A stretch of 64,000 bases of DNA from Ruminococcus sp. HUN007 (GCF_000712055.1 NZ_JOOA01000001.1:62001-126000); one strand, 5' to 3'; counted from the first letter of the stretch, positions 15,154 to 25,017 are shown. The notes: generated from the letters alone by a model not told the origin. Numbers and translations: made by a program.

Positions 15154-18051
15154 ATGAAAAATCACAGAATATCCGCATCGCTTGCAGCTGTCGTTCTGGC
15201 TGTCAGCCAGTTTGCGGTTTCAGGCTCATCGGGAGCATCCGCAGACACAGTAAGAATAAAAAAGGCCGACCAGAGCGGCGAGGTTGTCAGCGGAGGATTC
15301 TATACTATTTCGTCAGTGCTCAGTGAAAAATATATTACCGCTCAGAGCGACGGAACGGCAGACCAGTGGTCACCGCTCCCGAATGATTCCCAGAGGTGGC
15401 AGATATTCACCGAAGACGACGGTTACTGCCGTATAATGTCGGCAAAATATCCTGAAAAGTCACTTACCGTTGAAAACGGTGACAGCACTAACGGAAACAG
15501 GATCATTCTTTCAGAATACAAAGATCTGAATTCACAGCACTTCAAACTTAACAAAACCGGCGACAATTACTACATAACAGCAGAATGCTCCGGAAAAGCT
15601 GCACTTGACGTTTACGGACAGAGTTCCGAAAACGGGGCTGTTATCGACCAGTGGGACTACTGGGGCGGTGCAAATCAGCGCTTTTACATCTCACCTGCCG
15701 GCAGCGGTCAGGTAACTGCTTTCGGTGATCTGAACGGCGACGGCAAAACAGATATTGCCGACAGGATCCTCATGCAGAGCGGACTTACCAATGGTTTTGA
15801 CAAATCTGCATCATATGCCGCTGACTTAAACTATGACGGAAAGAATGACGGCGACGACCTCAGAACAATGAATGAGTATTTCTTCGGAAAAAACGGCTCA
15901 TCAACGACCCTCTGGAATTCGGAAAGCAACAGTGAAGGAACGGCATTTCTCTTTGCCTACTTCCTCGGAAATGCTCCGGAACAGGAACGTCTTTCATATG
16001 CCGTAAGCACTGACGGATATAACTTCAAGGCTCTTAACAACGGTAAAGCTGTATGGAAATCAAATGTCGGAACTGAATGCATACGTGACCCGTATATATT
16101 TAAATGCGAGGACGGAAGCTACTGCATGCTCGCTACTGACATGAAATCATCGCTCGGCTGGAGCAGCAACAGGAACATAATCAGCGCCCGTTCTGACGAC
16201 CTGATAAACTGGACCGATGTCACACTTATAGAAGTAGCGAACAAATATCCTTCCATGATGGGTTCAGACCGTGCGTGGGCTCCGCAGGCTATCTACTGTC
16301 CGGAAAAGAACACCTACATGATTTACTGGGCAAATCATTCAAATGAGACCGGAAGCAGAACGATCATGTACTACGCATACAGTAAAGATCTGAAGCACTT
16401 TGACACCGAACCTTCCCTCCTCTTTGCACCGGCAAACGGCGACAGTGCCATCGACTCAGATATCATTTTCCAGAATAACAGGTACTACATGTACTATAAA
16501 AACGAGACCAACAAGAGGATCTATCTTGCAACATCGGACAAAGCGGAAGGTCCGTGGAAGGAAGTAAAGCAGATCTCGGAAGGAACAATGGGCGTTGAAG
16601 GTCCGAACATTTACAACATTCCGGGCACTGACCACTGGATCCTCATGTCAGACGCTTACGGCGACGGTTACTATGTGATGCAGGAAACAGACGATCTTGA
16701 AAACTTTAAACGGCTTGACAGAAACGCTTACAGTTTTGATTTCACACCTCGCCACGGATATGTTATACCAATTTCAATGAGCCAGTACAACGCCCTTCTG
16801 AAAGCATATCCTTCTGCTTCTATCGCACCGTCTGGAGCAGGAATTGAACCGGTAAAAACGATGATATCAGCCGGTGAAAAAGTTTCTCTTCCGGACAAGG
16901 TGGAGTGCACATACTCGGACGGCAGTTCCGAACAGTTTACAGTTCAGTGGAATCAGGACGAACTTGATGCTCTGGACACTTCACTTAAAGGAACATACAC
17001 AGTTTCAGGAAAAGTTCAGGTAAACAGCTACAGTGACCCGTTTATTAAGGAACGTGCCGATCCTTTCGTAACTGACGGAGGCGACGGATACTATTACTTC
17101 ACTGCTTCATATCCGGCATACGGCAGCGTTGACAAAGGCTATGACAGAATAATACTCAGACGAAGCCAGACTGTAGCAGGCCTTGCAGATGCCGAGGAAA
17201 AAACAATATGGAAAGCCCATTCCTCAGGAATTCTTTCAAAACACATCTGGGCACCTGAAATGCATAAAATAGGCGGAGCATGGTACATGTTCTTTGCTGC
17301 GGGCGCAAGCGACAATATCTGGGCTATACGACCGTACGTTCTCAAATGTGACGGTGATCCGTTTACAGGTACATGGAAAGAGTGCGGTCAGATGCAGCCT
17401 TCATCAGGAGACAAGGAATCATTCGCCGGATTCTCGCTTGATATGACCTACTTCGAAAACGGAGGAAAGCACTACGTGATCTGGGCCGAGATAAAGGGTG
17501 TTTCTTCACTTTTCATGGCAGAAATAGATCCAGCTGATCCGACAAAACTTATTTCAAAACCGATAATGCTCAGTAAACCTGAATACAGCTGGGAACTCGT
17601 CAATGAAAAAGTAAATGAAGGACCGGCGGTGATCAAAACAGATTCAAAGGTCTATGTCTTCTTCTCAGCATCAGGAACAGGATCTGAATACTGCGTAGGA
17701 CGTCTTGAAGCCGACATCAATTCGAACCTGATGGATCTTTCGAGCTGGAAAAAGCTTTCGTCACCTGTACTTTCCACATCTGATCTGAACGGTCCGTCCG
17801 GTCCGGGTCACAACTGCTTTGTAACTGACGAAAACGGTGATGCGCTGATAGTTTATCATGCACGTCCTGCCGAACACGCCGATAAAAAGTGTGACACCTA
17901 TAACAGCAATCCGCTTTATGATCCGTGTCGTCATGCAAGAATAAAACGTGTTCATTTTGATGCAAACGGTGTTCCTGTCATCAATATGAGCAGTCAGGCA
18001 ATTCTGCCGTCAAAACAGCGTACAGTCAGCGCGGTAATCACAGTCAGTTAA
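15154..18051 (+). CDS. Secreted dockerin protein with ricin-type lectin and two GH43 modules
   Basis: A 965-residue cellulosomal arabinan/arabinoxylan-degrading enzyme. The signal peptide ends near residue 31. A ricin-type beta-trefoil (about residues 45-185) precedes an internal dockerin (about 190-245) with two Ca-binding repeats, DLNGDGKTDIADRI and DLNYDGKNDGDDLR. GH43-like propeller 1 (about 250-555) has RDPYIFK and VEGPNIYN. An Ig-like segment (about 565-625) follows. GH43 propeller 2 (about 628-960) has RADPFVTD, HIWAPEMH and NEGPAVIK. The Asp of the DP motifs and the Glu of the EGP motifs are the expected base and acid, so both propellers look catalytic. The exact substrates are inferred. 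A dockerin in the middle of the chain is uncommon. Confidence 0.88.
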   Translation: MKNHRISASLAAVVLAVSQFAVSGSSGASADTVRIKKADQSGEVVSGGFYTISSVLSEKYITAQSDGTADQWSPLPNDSQRWQIFTEDDGYCRIMSAKYPEKSLTVENGDSTNGNRIILSEYKDLNSQHFKLNKTGDNYYITAECSGKAALDVYGQSSENGAVIDQWDYWGGANQRFYISPAGSGQVTAFGDLNGDGKTDIADRILMQSGLTNGFDKSASYAADLNYDGKNDGDDLRTMNEYFFGKNGSSTTLWNSESNSEGTAFLFAYFLGNAPEQERLSYAVSTDGYNFKALNNGKAVWKSNVGTECIRDPYIFKCEDGSYCMLATDMKSSLGWSSNRNIISARSDDLINWTDVTLIEVANKYPSMMGSDRAWAPQAIYCPEKNTYMIYWANHSNETGSRTIMYYAYSKDLKHFDTEPSLLFAPANGDSAIDSDIIFQNNRYYMYYKNETNKRIYLATSDKAEGPWKEVKQISEGTMGVEGPNIYNIPGTDHWILMSDAYGDGYYVMQETDDLENFKRLDRNAYSFDFTPRHGYVIPISMSQYNALLKAYPSASIAPSGAGIEPVKTMISAGEKVSLPDKVECTYSDGSSEQFTVQWNQDELDALDTSLKGTYTVSGKVQVNSYSDPFIKERADPFVTDGGDGYYYFTASYPAYGSVDKGYDRIILRRSQTVAGLADAEEKTIWKAHSSGILSKHIWAPEMHKIGGAWYMFFAAGASDNIWAIRPYVLKCDGDPFTGTWKECGQMQPSSGDKESFAGFSLDMTYFENGGKHYVIWAEIKGVSSLFMAEIDPADPTKLISKPIMLSKPEYSWELVNEKVNEGPAVIKTDSKVYVFFSASGTGSEYCVGRLEADINSNLMDLSSWKKLSSPVLSTSDLNGPSGPGHNCFVTDENGDALIVYHARPAEHADKKCDTYNSNPLYDPCRHARIKRVHFDANGVPVINMSSQAILPSKQRTVSAVITVS

Positions 18052-18098
18052 ACAGTGGCACGTGCTCTTTAAGCACATTTATAATAAAGGGATGATAT

Positions 18099-19968
18099 GA
18101 TTCGGGCGTCAAAAGGGTAAGACCAATCTGAGCCAACAAAAGCATCTTGAAAATTTAATATTATTACAACAAATGAAAACGCGAAATATGGTACAATAGA
18201 AGTATCAAATTTCGGAGGAAAAAGAAATGTCATTCGTAGCAAACGATTTAAGGAATGAACAAATATCAATGTTCGATTCCACGCTGAATTTAACAGAAAG
18301 AGAACGCAGATTTTTAGAAAAATCATGGGCAAAAGTATTTGCTGAAAAAGTATTTCCTGCAATAGATGAAACACCGTATGCGGTTCTTTACAGCGAAAAA
18401 TTATCGCGTCCAAATACTCCGGTAAACGTTCTCGTAGGCGCAATATTCATTCAGCAGCTAACAGGACAGTCCGATGATGAATTTCTTGAATCATTGCTGT
18501 TTGACATAAGATATCAGTATGCACTTCACACAACATCATTTGATGAACAGCCCCTTAGTGACAGAAGTCTTGGAAGATTTCGTGAAAGATTAGCAATGTA
18601 TGAAATTGAAACAGGAATAGATCTCATACAAAATACGGAAAAAGAAATAACAGATGTTATGGCGCTTGTTATGGGAATAGATCATCATCTTAAACGTATG
18701 GATAGCATGATGATATCTGCAAATGTGAAGAAAATGTCGCGTCTCGAACTGCTTTATACATGTGTTTCAAACCTTGTAAAAGAGATGAAACGCAGTAATG
18801 CAGAAGTGCCTTTGGAATACATGCATTATGCTGATGTAGATGACAGAAATAAAGTAGTATATCATAATCGTAGTGAATCTGTTGATAGCAAGATTGTAAC
18901 TATTCTTGAAGATGCAAAAATTCTGATGAACCTGTGTGATGAAGATATTGAAGACAGCAGTGCATATAAATTGCTGGTACGCTTTCTCAATGAGCAGACT
19001 AACATATATCCTAACGGAATCCGTCAGCTTAAAGATGCAGACGATTCAAGTATGGATTCTTCAATACTTCAGAATCCTGCGGATCCGGAAGCAACATTTC
19101 GCCATAAAGCAGGTAAAAATCATATAGGATACGCTGCAAATTTAGTAGAATCATCAAATGAAAACGGTGATACGCTTGTAACTGATTTTCAGTTTGAAGC
19201 AAACAATTACAGTGATAAGAAATTCATCAATGATGCAATGGAAAGAATGAATTCTCAGCCGGAAGACGACCGCACAGTAATAGTAGCTGACGGTGCATAT
19301 ACAGCTGATGAAGCATTAGCAAAATCAAAAAACATTGAAATTGTAAACACTAATCTTACTGGTAAAGAAACACCAGATATCAATGCTGATTTTGAATTCA
19401 GTGAAGACGGAACACAGATCTTAAAGTGTCCCGGAGGACATGAACCAATAAGCTGCAGCTACAATAAAAAGACAGGGCAGTGTGTAGCATCCTTCGATAA
19501 AGAAAAGTGCGAAAACTGTCCACACTTTAATGAATGTAAACCTAACTTGAGAGTAAAGGTTTGTAAGAAAACAGTCTCATTAAAAAGTAAAAACAGAGCT
19601 CAGCAACAGAGAAAACGTTCTACAAAAGAATTTAGTGACTTAACTAAATTCCGAAATGGTGTTGAATCACTTCCATCCATTCTTCGAAGAAAATATCATG
19701 TTGACAAAATACCGGCAAGAGGTATGATTCGAAAGAAACTATTCTTTGGAGCTAAAGTAACTGCTATGAACATCCAGAAGTTTTGCAAATTCATGCAAGG
19801 CTCGGCATGCCGCGCCCAAAATGCGGTAATAGCCTGAAAAATGAGTAAGGAAAGCTACTAAATATTGAGATTTACGTTTCGATATATCCATAATTTGTAA
19901 TAATATTAAATTTTCAAGATTCTATTGGAATTTTGAAAAGTCAAAATCGCTGTTTTGACGCTCTAATC
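18099..19968 (+). mobile_element. IS1182-family insertion sequence, intact, with 7-bp target duplication
   Basis: An 1870-bp element. The tips GATTCGGGCGTCAAAA (18099-18114) and GATTAGAGCGTCAAAA (reverse complement of 19953-19968) match at 14 of 16 positions. A 25-bp subterminal inverted repeat, TCTTGAAAATTTAATATTAT followed by TACAA, is perfect at 18145-18169 and 19895-19919. The direct repeat ATGATAT flanks it precisely (18092-18098 and 19969-19975), indicating a target site duplication. The element carries one transposase gene. It sits between the ribosome binding site and the ATG of the DUF3810 gene. Confidence 0.9.
18227..19837 (+). CDS. IS1182 family transposase
   Basis: A 536-residue DDE transposase. 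The N-terminal domain has the typical opening (ERERRFLEKSWAKVFAEKVF) and NVLVGAIFIQQLTGQSDDE. The catalytic core has HLKRMDSMMISANVKKMSR with the first Asp and TVIVADGAYTADEA with the second. A Cys-rich insert (CPGG, CENCPHFNEC) resembles the zinc-finger insert of the family, and the C-terminus has the KLFFGAKVTAMNIQKF helix. The reading frame is intact and the inverted repeats are well preserved, so it may be active. A GGAGGA site precedes the ATG. Confidence 0.92.
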   Translation: MSFVANDLRNEQISMFDSTLNLTERERRFLEKSWAKVFAEKVFPAIDETPYAVLYSEKLSRPNTPVNVLVGAIFIQQLTGQSDDEFLESLLFDIRYQYALHTTSFDEQPLSDRSLGRFRERLAMYEIETGIDLIQNTEKEITDVMALVMGIDHHLKRMDSMMISANVKKMSRLELLYTCVSNLVKEMKRSNAEVPLEYMHYADVDDRNKVVYHNRSESVDSKIVTILEDAKILMNLCDEDIEDSSAYKLLVRFLNEQTNIYPNGIRQLKDADDSSMDSSILQNPADPEATFRHKAGKNHIGYAANLVESSNENGDTLVTDFQFEANNYSDKKFINDAMERMNSQPEDDRTVIVADGAYTADEALAKSKNIEIVNTNLTGKETPDINADFEFSEDGTQILKCPGGHEPISCSYNKKTGQCVASFDKEKCENCPHFNECKPNLRVKVCKKTVSLKSKNRAQQQRKRSTKEFSDLTKFRNGVESLPSILRRKYHVDKIPARGMIRKKLFFGAKVTAMNIQKFCKFMQGSACRAQNAVIA

Positions 19969-19976
19969 ATGATATT

Positions 19977-21215
19977 ATGAGAAAAACAACTGCCTACACA
20001 AAGATCCTGACAGCGCTTATACTTCTTACCTGCGTTACAGCCGTCGCAGGATCATATGCTCCGGTCAGCGATCTGTATACTGATAAAATCTATCCGTATT
20101 TATGCGACGGAATAAGTTTCATTACCGGCGCGGTACCGGTACCTCTCGGTGAAATGACCATGTACATCGGAACAGTCTCGCTGATCATTGCAGTGATACT
20201 GCTTATACTCCTTGTCTTCAAAAGGAAAAGTCCGGTATACAGACATTTCTGTGCAGTATATTTTAAAGCACTTCTCATGGCTCTGGTTTGTATTGTCTTT
20301 ATCTATGTTCCGACCTGGTATGTTCCCTTCTGCGGAACAGTACTCGGCCGGGGCAGCAATGAAATCAGAACTGATTTTGACCACGAAGACCTGAAGGTGA
20401 TCATGTGGGATACGATTGAAGGCATAAACTCCGCAGCCTGGGAAATAGAGATTGATCAGAACGGAACAGTGGTTTATCCTGACGAAAAGGAAGGCAGAGT
20501 CCTGATCGAAGAAGCCATGAAAGGAATAAGCGGCGAATTTGTGAGGCTGGACGGATACTATCCTCCTGTAAAAACAGCTTTATGCTCTGACATTCTTGAA
20601 AGGATGTGTATAGGCGGCTACAATTATCCGTTTACCATGGAGCCAACGCGAAACAAATACAGCGGTCCCCTTGAACGTTACGTTCTTGAAGCACACGAAT
20701 ACGCTCATCACAAGGGCTACGAAAAGGAAAACGAAGCAAACTTTTTAAGTCAGCTCGCACTTATAAACAGCAGTGATCCGTACATGCGGCTTTCAGGATA
20801 CTACAATATGTACTGGTATCTAATCGATGATTTTACTGATGAGTTCAGTAAAGCAGATGAAGTTATGGCCAAAAAGATATGTTCAGGCGAAATTGTACTC
20901 CCGGGTGAAATCGGAGATTCTGAATGGATGAGGGCTTATGAAGATATCTACCAGGAAGTCACAGGCGTTCCGAAACTGAGCTGCCGCGCATGCGCGATAT
21001 ACGGATTCTCGAATTCAATTGAAAAAGAAATGTACAATGCTGATCCTCATCCGATAGATGAAATGCCGGCAGTTGAAAATGCTATCTGTGAAGTTTCAGA
21101 TACCGGCTGGGAAGTTCAGGCAGAGATACTGAAAGAAAATTCATACGATGATGTTGTTCTTCTCTGGCTTCAGTACTACAGTGAACGCAGGAAAGAATTC
21201 AGCATACATAACTGA
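19977..21215 (+). CDS. DUF3810 family membrane protein with HEYAH metallopeptidase-like motif
   Basis: A 412-residue protein. Three hydrophobic segments in the first 125 residues are followed by a large domain with EAHEYAHHKGYEKENEANFLS near residues 238-258. The HExxH-type HEYAH plus a downstream Glu in EKENEAN suggests a zinc-dependent peptidase fold. The family is known as DUF3810; no substrate is established. The IS1182 element ends eight bases before its ATG, and no ribosome binding site remains on the right side. Joining the flanks across the duplication restores AAAGGG, 8 bases, ATG. The gene is therefore probably silenced or poorly translated here. Confidence 0.82.
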   Translation: MRKTTAYTKILTALILLTCVTAVAGSYAPVSDLYTDKIYPYLCDGISFITGAVPVPLGEMTMYIGTVSLIIAVILLILLVFKRKSPVYRHFCAVYFKALLMALVCIVFIYVPTWYVPFCGTVLGRGSNEIRTDFDHEDLKVIMWDTIEGINSAAWEIEIDQNGTVVYPDEKEGRVLIEEAMKGISGEFVRLDGYYPPVKTALCSDILERMCIGGYNYPFTMEPTRNKYSGPLERYVLEAHEYAHHKGYEKENEANFLSQLALINSSDPYMRLSGYYNMYWYLIDDFTDEFSKADEVMAKKICSGEIVLPGEIGDSEWMRAYEDIYQEVTGVPKLSCRACAIYGFSNSIEKEMYNADPHPIDEMPAVENAICEVSDTGWEVQAEILKENSYDDVVLLWLQYYSERRKEFSIHN

Positions 21216-21431
21216 TCATGCTGATATATCTTTGTGCTGAAATTTAGTCACGGGTTCTTTCCGTTACATTTGTCATTTAAGTAAATTACAATCATACCGC
21301 TTTAAATTACATTTGACATCTGTTATGTTATCCGGAAATAGTGTATAATAATTATAGTGAAAAGAAAAGATTCACTTTCTACTGATCCGGAAACAGATCA
21401 GAACCTGTAAAACAGAAAGGACGTTTGTGTT

Positions 21432-21983
21432 ATGAAGTCAAGAAAATTATCTGAATACACGATGTTTTTTATAATTTATGCATGCATAGGATGGATCTAT
21501 GAAGTATCACTCGAAACTTTTATTTACCGCTGGGGATTCAGCAACCGCGGAGTTCTTTTCGGTCCGTGGCTTCCTGTATACGGATTCGGTGCACTGACAT
21601 TCATTGTTCTGTGGTACAGACTTATAAAAGACAAGCCGGTCGTTAAAAAGTTATGCATGATTCCTGTAATATTTCTTCTCACAATGTTGACAGCTACTGC
21701 ACTTGAACTACTTACAAGTTATCTGTGTGAATGGACGATGGGTTCATGGCCGTGGCAGACGTATAAGGATTACGCGATAAACTTTGAAGGCCGTATCGCG
21801 CTCAGTCCGAGCATCAGATTCGGTATCGGCGGTGTGGTATTCCTGTATGTTATCCAGCCGTTTCTCGATAACCTTGCAGCGAAACTTTCCGACAAGCAGG
21901 CTAAAACAGCAGCGATAATTATACTTGCAGTGCTTGGCATCGATATGTTCTGCAAGTTTGTTCTTCCGGTCATTTCTGTTTAA
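21432..21983 (+). CDS. CmpB-like putative ABC transporter permease (PF06541 type)
   Basis: A 183-residue membrane protein with about five helices. It begins with FFIIYACIGWIYEVSLETFIYRWGF and contains NRGVLFGPWLPVYGFGA, the two conserved blocks of the ABC_trans_CmpB family. Despite the family name, no ATPase or binding protein is nearby, so a transport role is unproven. An AGAAAGGACG site precedes the ATG. Its stop codon lies in the loop of a terminator hairpin. Confidence 0.85.
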   Translation: MKSRKLSEYTMFFIIYACIGWIYEVSLETFIYRWGFSNRGVLFGPWLPVYGFGALTFIVLWYRLIKDKPVVKKLCMIPVIFLLTMLTATALELLTSYLCEWTMGSWPWQTYKDYAINFEGRIALSPSIRFGIGGVVFLYVIQPFLDNLAAKLSDKQAKTAAIIILAVLGIDMFCKFVLPVISV

Positions 21984-22004
21984 TACAGAGTGACCGGATT
22001 TTTT
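21965..22004 (+). terminator. Terminator hairpin containing the stop codon of the CmpB-like gene
   Basis: Arms TCCGGTCA and TGACCGGA (21965-21972, 21991-21998), extended by TTCTGT/ACAGA, then TTTTTT. The TAA stop (21981-21983) is in the loop. A second possible terminator follows at 22013-22055 (AACGGTTA/TAACCGTT, then TTATT). Confidence 0.78.
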
Positions 22005-22102
22005 ATAAAACAAACGGTTACCGGCGTGCTGATCCACTCTGATAACCGTTTTATTCTGCAAAAAATAAAGACCGCAAAACAGGTTTGCAGTCTTTAACAA
22101 GT

Positions 22103-22183
22103 GGAAGAGGGTGGATTCGAACCACCGAAGCTGAAAGCAACAGATTTACAGTCTGCCCCCTTTGGCCACTCGGGAACTCTTCC
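22103..22183 (-). tRNA. tRNA-Tyr (GTA)
   Basis: On the minus strand the acceptor GGAAGAG pairs with CTCTTCC. The anticodon arm reads CAGACTGTAAATCTG, giving anticodon GTA. There is a long variable arm as expected for a bacterial tRNA-Tyr, and the T arm is GGTGGTTCGAATCCACC. It is 81 bases without encoded CCA. Confidence 0.95.
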
Positions 22184-22188
22184 ATAAG

Positions 22189-22261
22189 AGCTGGTGAACG
22201 GACTTGAACCCCTGACCTGCTGATTACAAATCAGCTGCTCTACCAACTGAGCTACACCAGC
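22189..22261 (-). tRNA. tRNA-Thr (TGT)
   Basis: The acceptor GCTGGTG pairs with CACCAGC. The D arm is GCTCAGTTGGTAGAGC, the anticodon stem-loop GCTGATTTGTAATCAGC gives anticodon TGT, and the T loop contains GTTCAAGTC. It is 73 bases and sits five bases from the tRNA-Tyr gene, so the tRNAs form one cluster. Confidence 0.95.
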
Positions 22262-22264
22262 ACA

Positions 22265-22338
22265 TCGAGGCGACAGGACTCGAACCTGCGGCATCTTGGT
22301 CCCAAACCAAGCACTCTACCAAACTGAGTTACGCCTCG
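22265..22338 (-). tRNA. tRNA-Pro (TGG)
   Basis: The acceptor CGAGGCG pairs with CGCCTCG. The anticodon stem-loop CTTGGTTTGGGACCAAG gives anticodon TGG, and the T arm contains GTTCGAGTC. It is 74 bases and is the first gene of the Pro-Thr-Tyr cluster on the minus strand. Confidence 0.95.
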
Positions 22339-22452
22339 TAGTGAAAGCTGTCGTTTCAGACAGCTTTATTATTATACTACACTAACATCACTTTGTCAAT
22401 AGAATTAAAATAATTTACAATTTATTCATAAAGCAGTATGAGATCCGTGACG

Positions 22453-22492
22453 AATCCGGACTAATCCCGCCTCCGGAAATCAGTGTTTCCTT
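22453..22492. repeat. Fragment of the interspersed palindromic repeat
   Basis: In reverse orientation it reads AAGGAAACACTGATTTCCGG followed by AGGCGGGATTAG, matching the left end and inner part of the clear copies. It directly follows the proA stop codon. Confidence 0.55.
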
Positions 22493-23775
22493 AAAGATCT
22501 TTATGGTGGAACTGCTTTCTGCCCTCAGCGTAATCAGCAACTATCTGTCCGCTTCCGTATAGCTTGTATTTGTATGTTGTGAGTCCTTCAAGACCAACCG
22601 GTCCCCTTGCGTGGATCTTGCTTGTGCTGATTCCGACCTCTGCGCCGAAACCATAGCGAAATCCGTCGGCAAATCTTGTTGAGCAGTTAAGATATGTTCC
22701 GGCTGAATCAACGAGATTCATAAACTTTTCTGCCGTTTCGAGGTTTTCTGTAATAATGCAGTCTGTATGGTGAGAACCAAAATTATTAATGTGTTCAATC
22801 GCTTCATCAACACCGTCAACAAGCTTGACTGAAATGATAAGATCGAGGTATTCTGTAGCAAATTCATCGTCATTCATGGATTCGCATCCGATAATGTCTG
22901 ACACTTCCCTGCTTCCGCGCACCTTAACACCATTAGCACGGAGAGCTTCAGCTACCTTCTTCAGGTTTTCAGTGCCGAATGCCCTGTCAACAAGCAGAGT
23001 TTCAGTAGCATTGCATGCTGCTGTATACTGGATCTTGGCATCGACCGTAACACGGCATGCCTTTTCTATGTCAGCGTCCTTGTCAATATAAGTATGACAG
23101 ATACCATCTGCATGACCCATTACCGGGATCTTGGTATTGTTCATGATGTACTGAACAAACTGGTTGGAACCTCTCGGGATGATAAGATCAACTGACTTAT
23201 TGCATGCAAGAAGCTCATCAACTTCACTGTGTCCCTCCACCTGATACATACAGCCTTCCGGTGCACCGCTGGCTACAGCTGTTTTATAAATTATATCAAA
23301 AAGGACCTTGTTAGTATTTACTGTTTCCTTACCGCCCTTGAGCACAGCACAGTTACCGCTTTTTATACAGAGCGAAGATATCTGGACAAGAGCATCCGGT
23401 CTCGCTTCAAAAATGATTCCTATAACGCCGATCGGGCATGATATTCTTTTCAGAACAAGTCCTTCATCGAGTTCGCGCTGAAGCATTACTTTATTGATAG
23501 GATCAGCAAGTCCGACGAGCTGTTCAATCCCTTTGCAGACATCTTCAAGCTTGTGCTCATCAAACTTAAGTCTTTTTACCACAGACTGCGCAATGTTGTT
23601 TTTTTTCAGCATTTTCAAGATCGAGTCTGTTTGCTGCAAAGATCTCATCCTTTGATCTCTGAAGTGCATCTTTTACATTCTTAAGAACCTTATTACGTGT
23701 TTCAATATCAAGAGCAGCCATTTTACAGCTGTCTGCTTTCATTTTTCGTGTTATTTCTATCATAGAATTACTCAT
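22491..23775 (-). pseudogene. proA: Gamma-glutamyl phosphate reductase ProA, single-base frameshift
   Basis: The NADPH-dependent second step of proline synthesis, converting glutamyl phosphate to glutamate semialdehyde. PIGVIGIIFEARPDALVQIS (NADP-binding region), AACNATETLLV with the catalytic Cys, and FGSHHTDCIITEN are diagnostic. The first 70 or so residues (start ATG 23775, GGAG site) are in another frame. The break is a run of eight A on the minus strand (23599-23606) where seven are needed to read AEKNNIAQSVV. Repaired, it is 427 residues, close to the usual 415. No proB is adjacent in the window. A sequencing overcall is likely. Confidence 0.9.
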
Positions 23776-24312
23776 TGTCACTAAGCTCCCTGATTATATA
23801 ATTATCGGTACGGTTTATGATCAAAACCACCTGTTATTATTTTATCATAAAAGCTTATGAAAATCCAGCATATTATAGTAAACGAATAATTTATTTTTCG
23901 TTCACTGTATTTTAAGGAAACACTGATTAAATCGGAAATCCGGCTTCGCCGGATTTCCTGAGGTGGGATTTTCGGGGCTTCGTCCCGGAGCCCCACGCTG
24001 ATTTATTCATAAATCAGCGTTTCCTTAAGTTTATATCCGGTTAGCGTATACAACTGTAAATGTAGAAAATTTCATAAGCATTTAGTACAATTCCACTTAT
24101 ATGAAACATTCGAAAACGAACATAAATTTTTCTGACAGAGCTTTACGTACAAAAATCACTTCTTTTTTACTGGCTATATATGGCATTATTCTGTTTCAAA
24201 ATCATTGATATATACAATTGCATTACAAAAATATAGATTTTTTATAAGTAATATGCTATAATATGAACAACAAGGTCAATTATGCACACCACTTTTGACG
24301 AGGAGAGATCAT
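23776..24312. other. Intergenic region with repeat copy 3 and AT-rich leader
   Basis: No gene is seen in these 537 bases. It holds a complete interspersed palindromic repeat (23912-24029), then AT-rich DNA with a TATAAT-like element near 24254, the probable promoter for the gene starting at 24313. Confidence 0.5.
23912..24029. repeat. Interspersed palindromic repeat, copy 3 (most complete)
   Basis: About 118 bases. The ends TTAAGGAAACACTGATTAAA and TAAATCAGCGTTTCCTTAA are inverted. The interior has two hairpins, AATCCGGCTTCGCCGGATT and GGGGCTTCGTCCCGGAGCCCC. It is the best-preserved copy and extends the termini to TTAAGG/CCTTAA. Confidence 0.85.
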
Positions 24313-24984
24313 ATGAATAAAAAACCGGTTATCATAGCAGTTTCATTGATCATAGCAGCAGCTGCCTTTGCAGAATACAGATTTTTCATTTCTAAAAATA
24401 ATAAGCCTGACACAATTCAGGTATCTGTATCCGAAAACGTACACCAGAACAATTCAGGGCAGAAAGACAAACCTCTGATCGTATCAGACACAGAAGGTCT
24501 AAAATACTTTTACAGCGGTATTAATTCCTCTGAAAAGGATTATCAGAAGATCGGAAACGAACTCCTGAAAACAATGGACAAAATCGAAAAAATGTATCAC
24601 GGTACAATTACAAAGAACGTTGATGAAAGCCGTGAAGACAACGGAACTGTTTACTATAAAATAAAAGACAAAACATTCGGAAGCATAAACGATGTTAAAT
24701 CCTATATGAGTGCGAGTGTTACCGAATCACTTCAGAAACAAAGATATCCTGATCTGACTGACGGAAACAAACCTGTCATAAAAGAATTTGAAGACGGTCT
24801 GTATATCATAAAAGGTGACGGACCTTCAAAGGGATTTGCCTGGGAAAAAAACGAAAACAAAACCATAAAGCTTGCAGTTACAGGAAAAGGTGAAGGAACC
24901 TTCACCATATCTGCTTCCGGATACAAAGTGGAAATAGTAGATGAAAACGGCACATGGAAGGTCAATTCCATAAGCGGATCATAA
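24313..24984 (+). CDS. Secreted or membrane-anchored protein of unknown function
   Basis: About 223 residues. The start ATG at 24313 has AGGAGAG upstream and gives MNKKPVIIAVSLIIAAAAFA, a signal peptide or N-terminal anchor. There is a Lys/Asn-rich spacer to about residue 55, a helical segment EKDYQKIGNELLKTMDKIEK, a region around DKTFGSINDVKSYM, and a compact C-terminal domain ending GTFTISASGYKVEIVDENG. The last part resembles small extracytoplasmic lipoprotein domains of Clostridia. No family was recognised. It is alone in its transcript and faces a convergent terminator. Confidence 0.75.
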   Translation: MNKKPVIIAVSLIIAAAAFAEYRFFISKNNKPDTIQVSVSENVHQNNSGQKDKPLIVSDTEGLKYFYSGINSSEKDYQKIGNELLKTMDKIEKMYHGTITKNVDESREDNGTVYYKIKDKTFGSINDVKSYMSASVTESLQKQRYPDLTDGNKPVIKEFEDGLYIIKGDGPSKGFAWEKNENKTIKLAVTGKGEGTFTISASGYKVEIVDENGTWKVNSISGS

Positions 24985-25017
24985 TGTATTTTCTTATACT
25001 TTAAAATAACAATCAAA

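Noticed and set aside
22094..22294. Apparent 66-codon gene across the tRNA cluster
   Set aside because: It is an artefact of reading through the tRNA-Tyr, -Thr and -Pro genes; the translated pattern is typical of frames over tRNAs.
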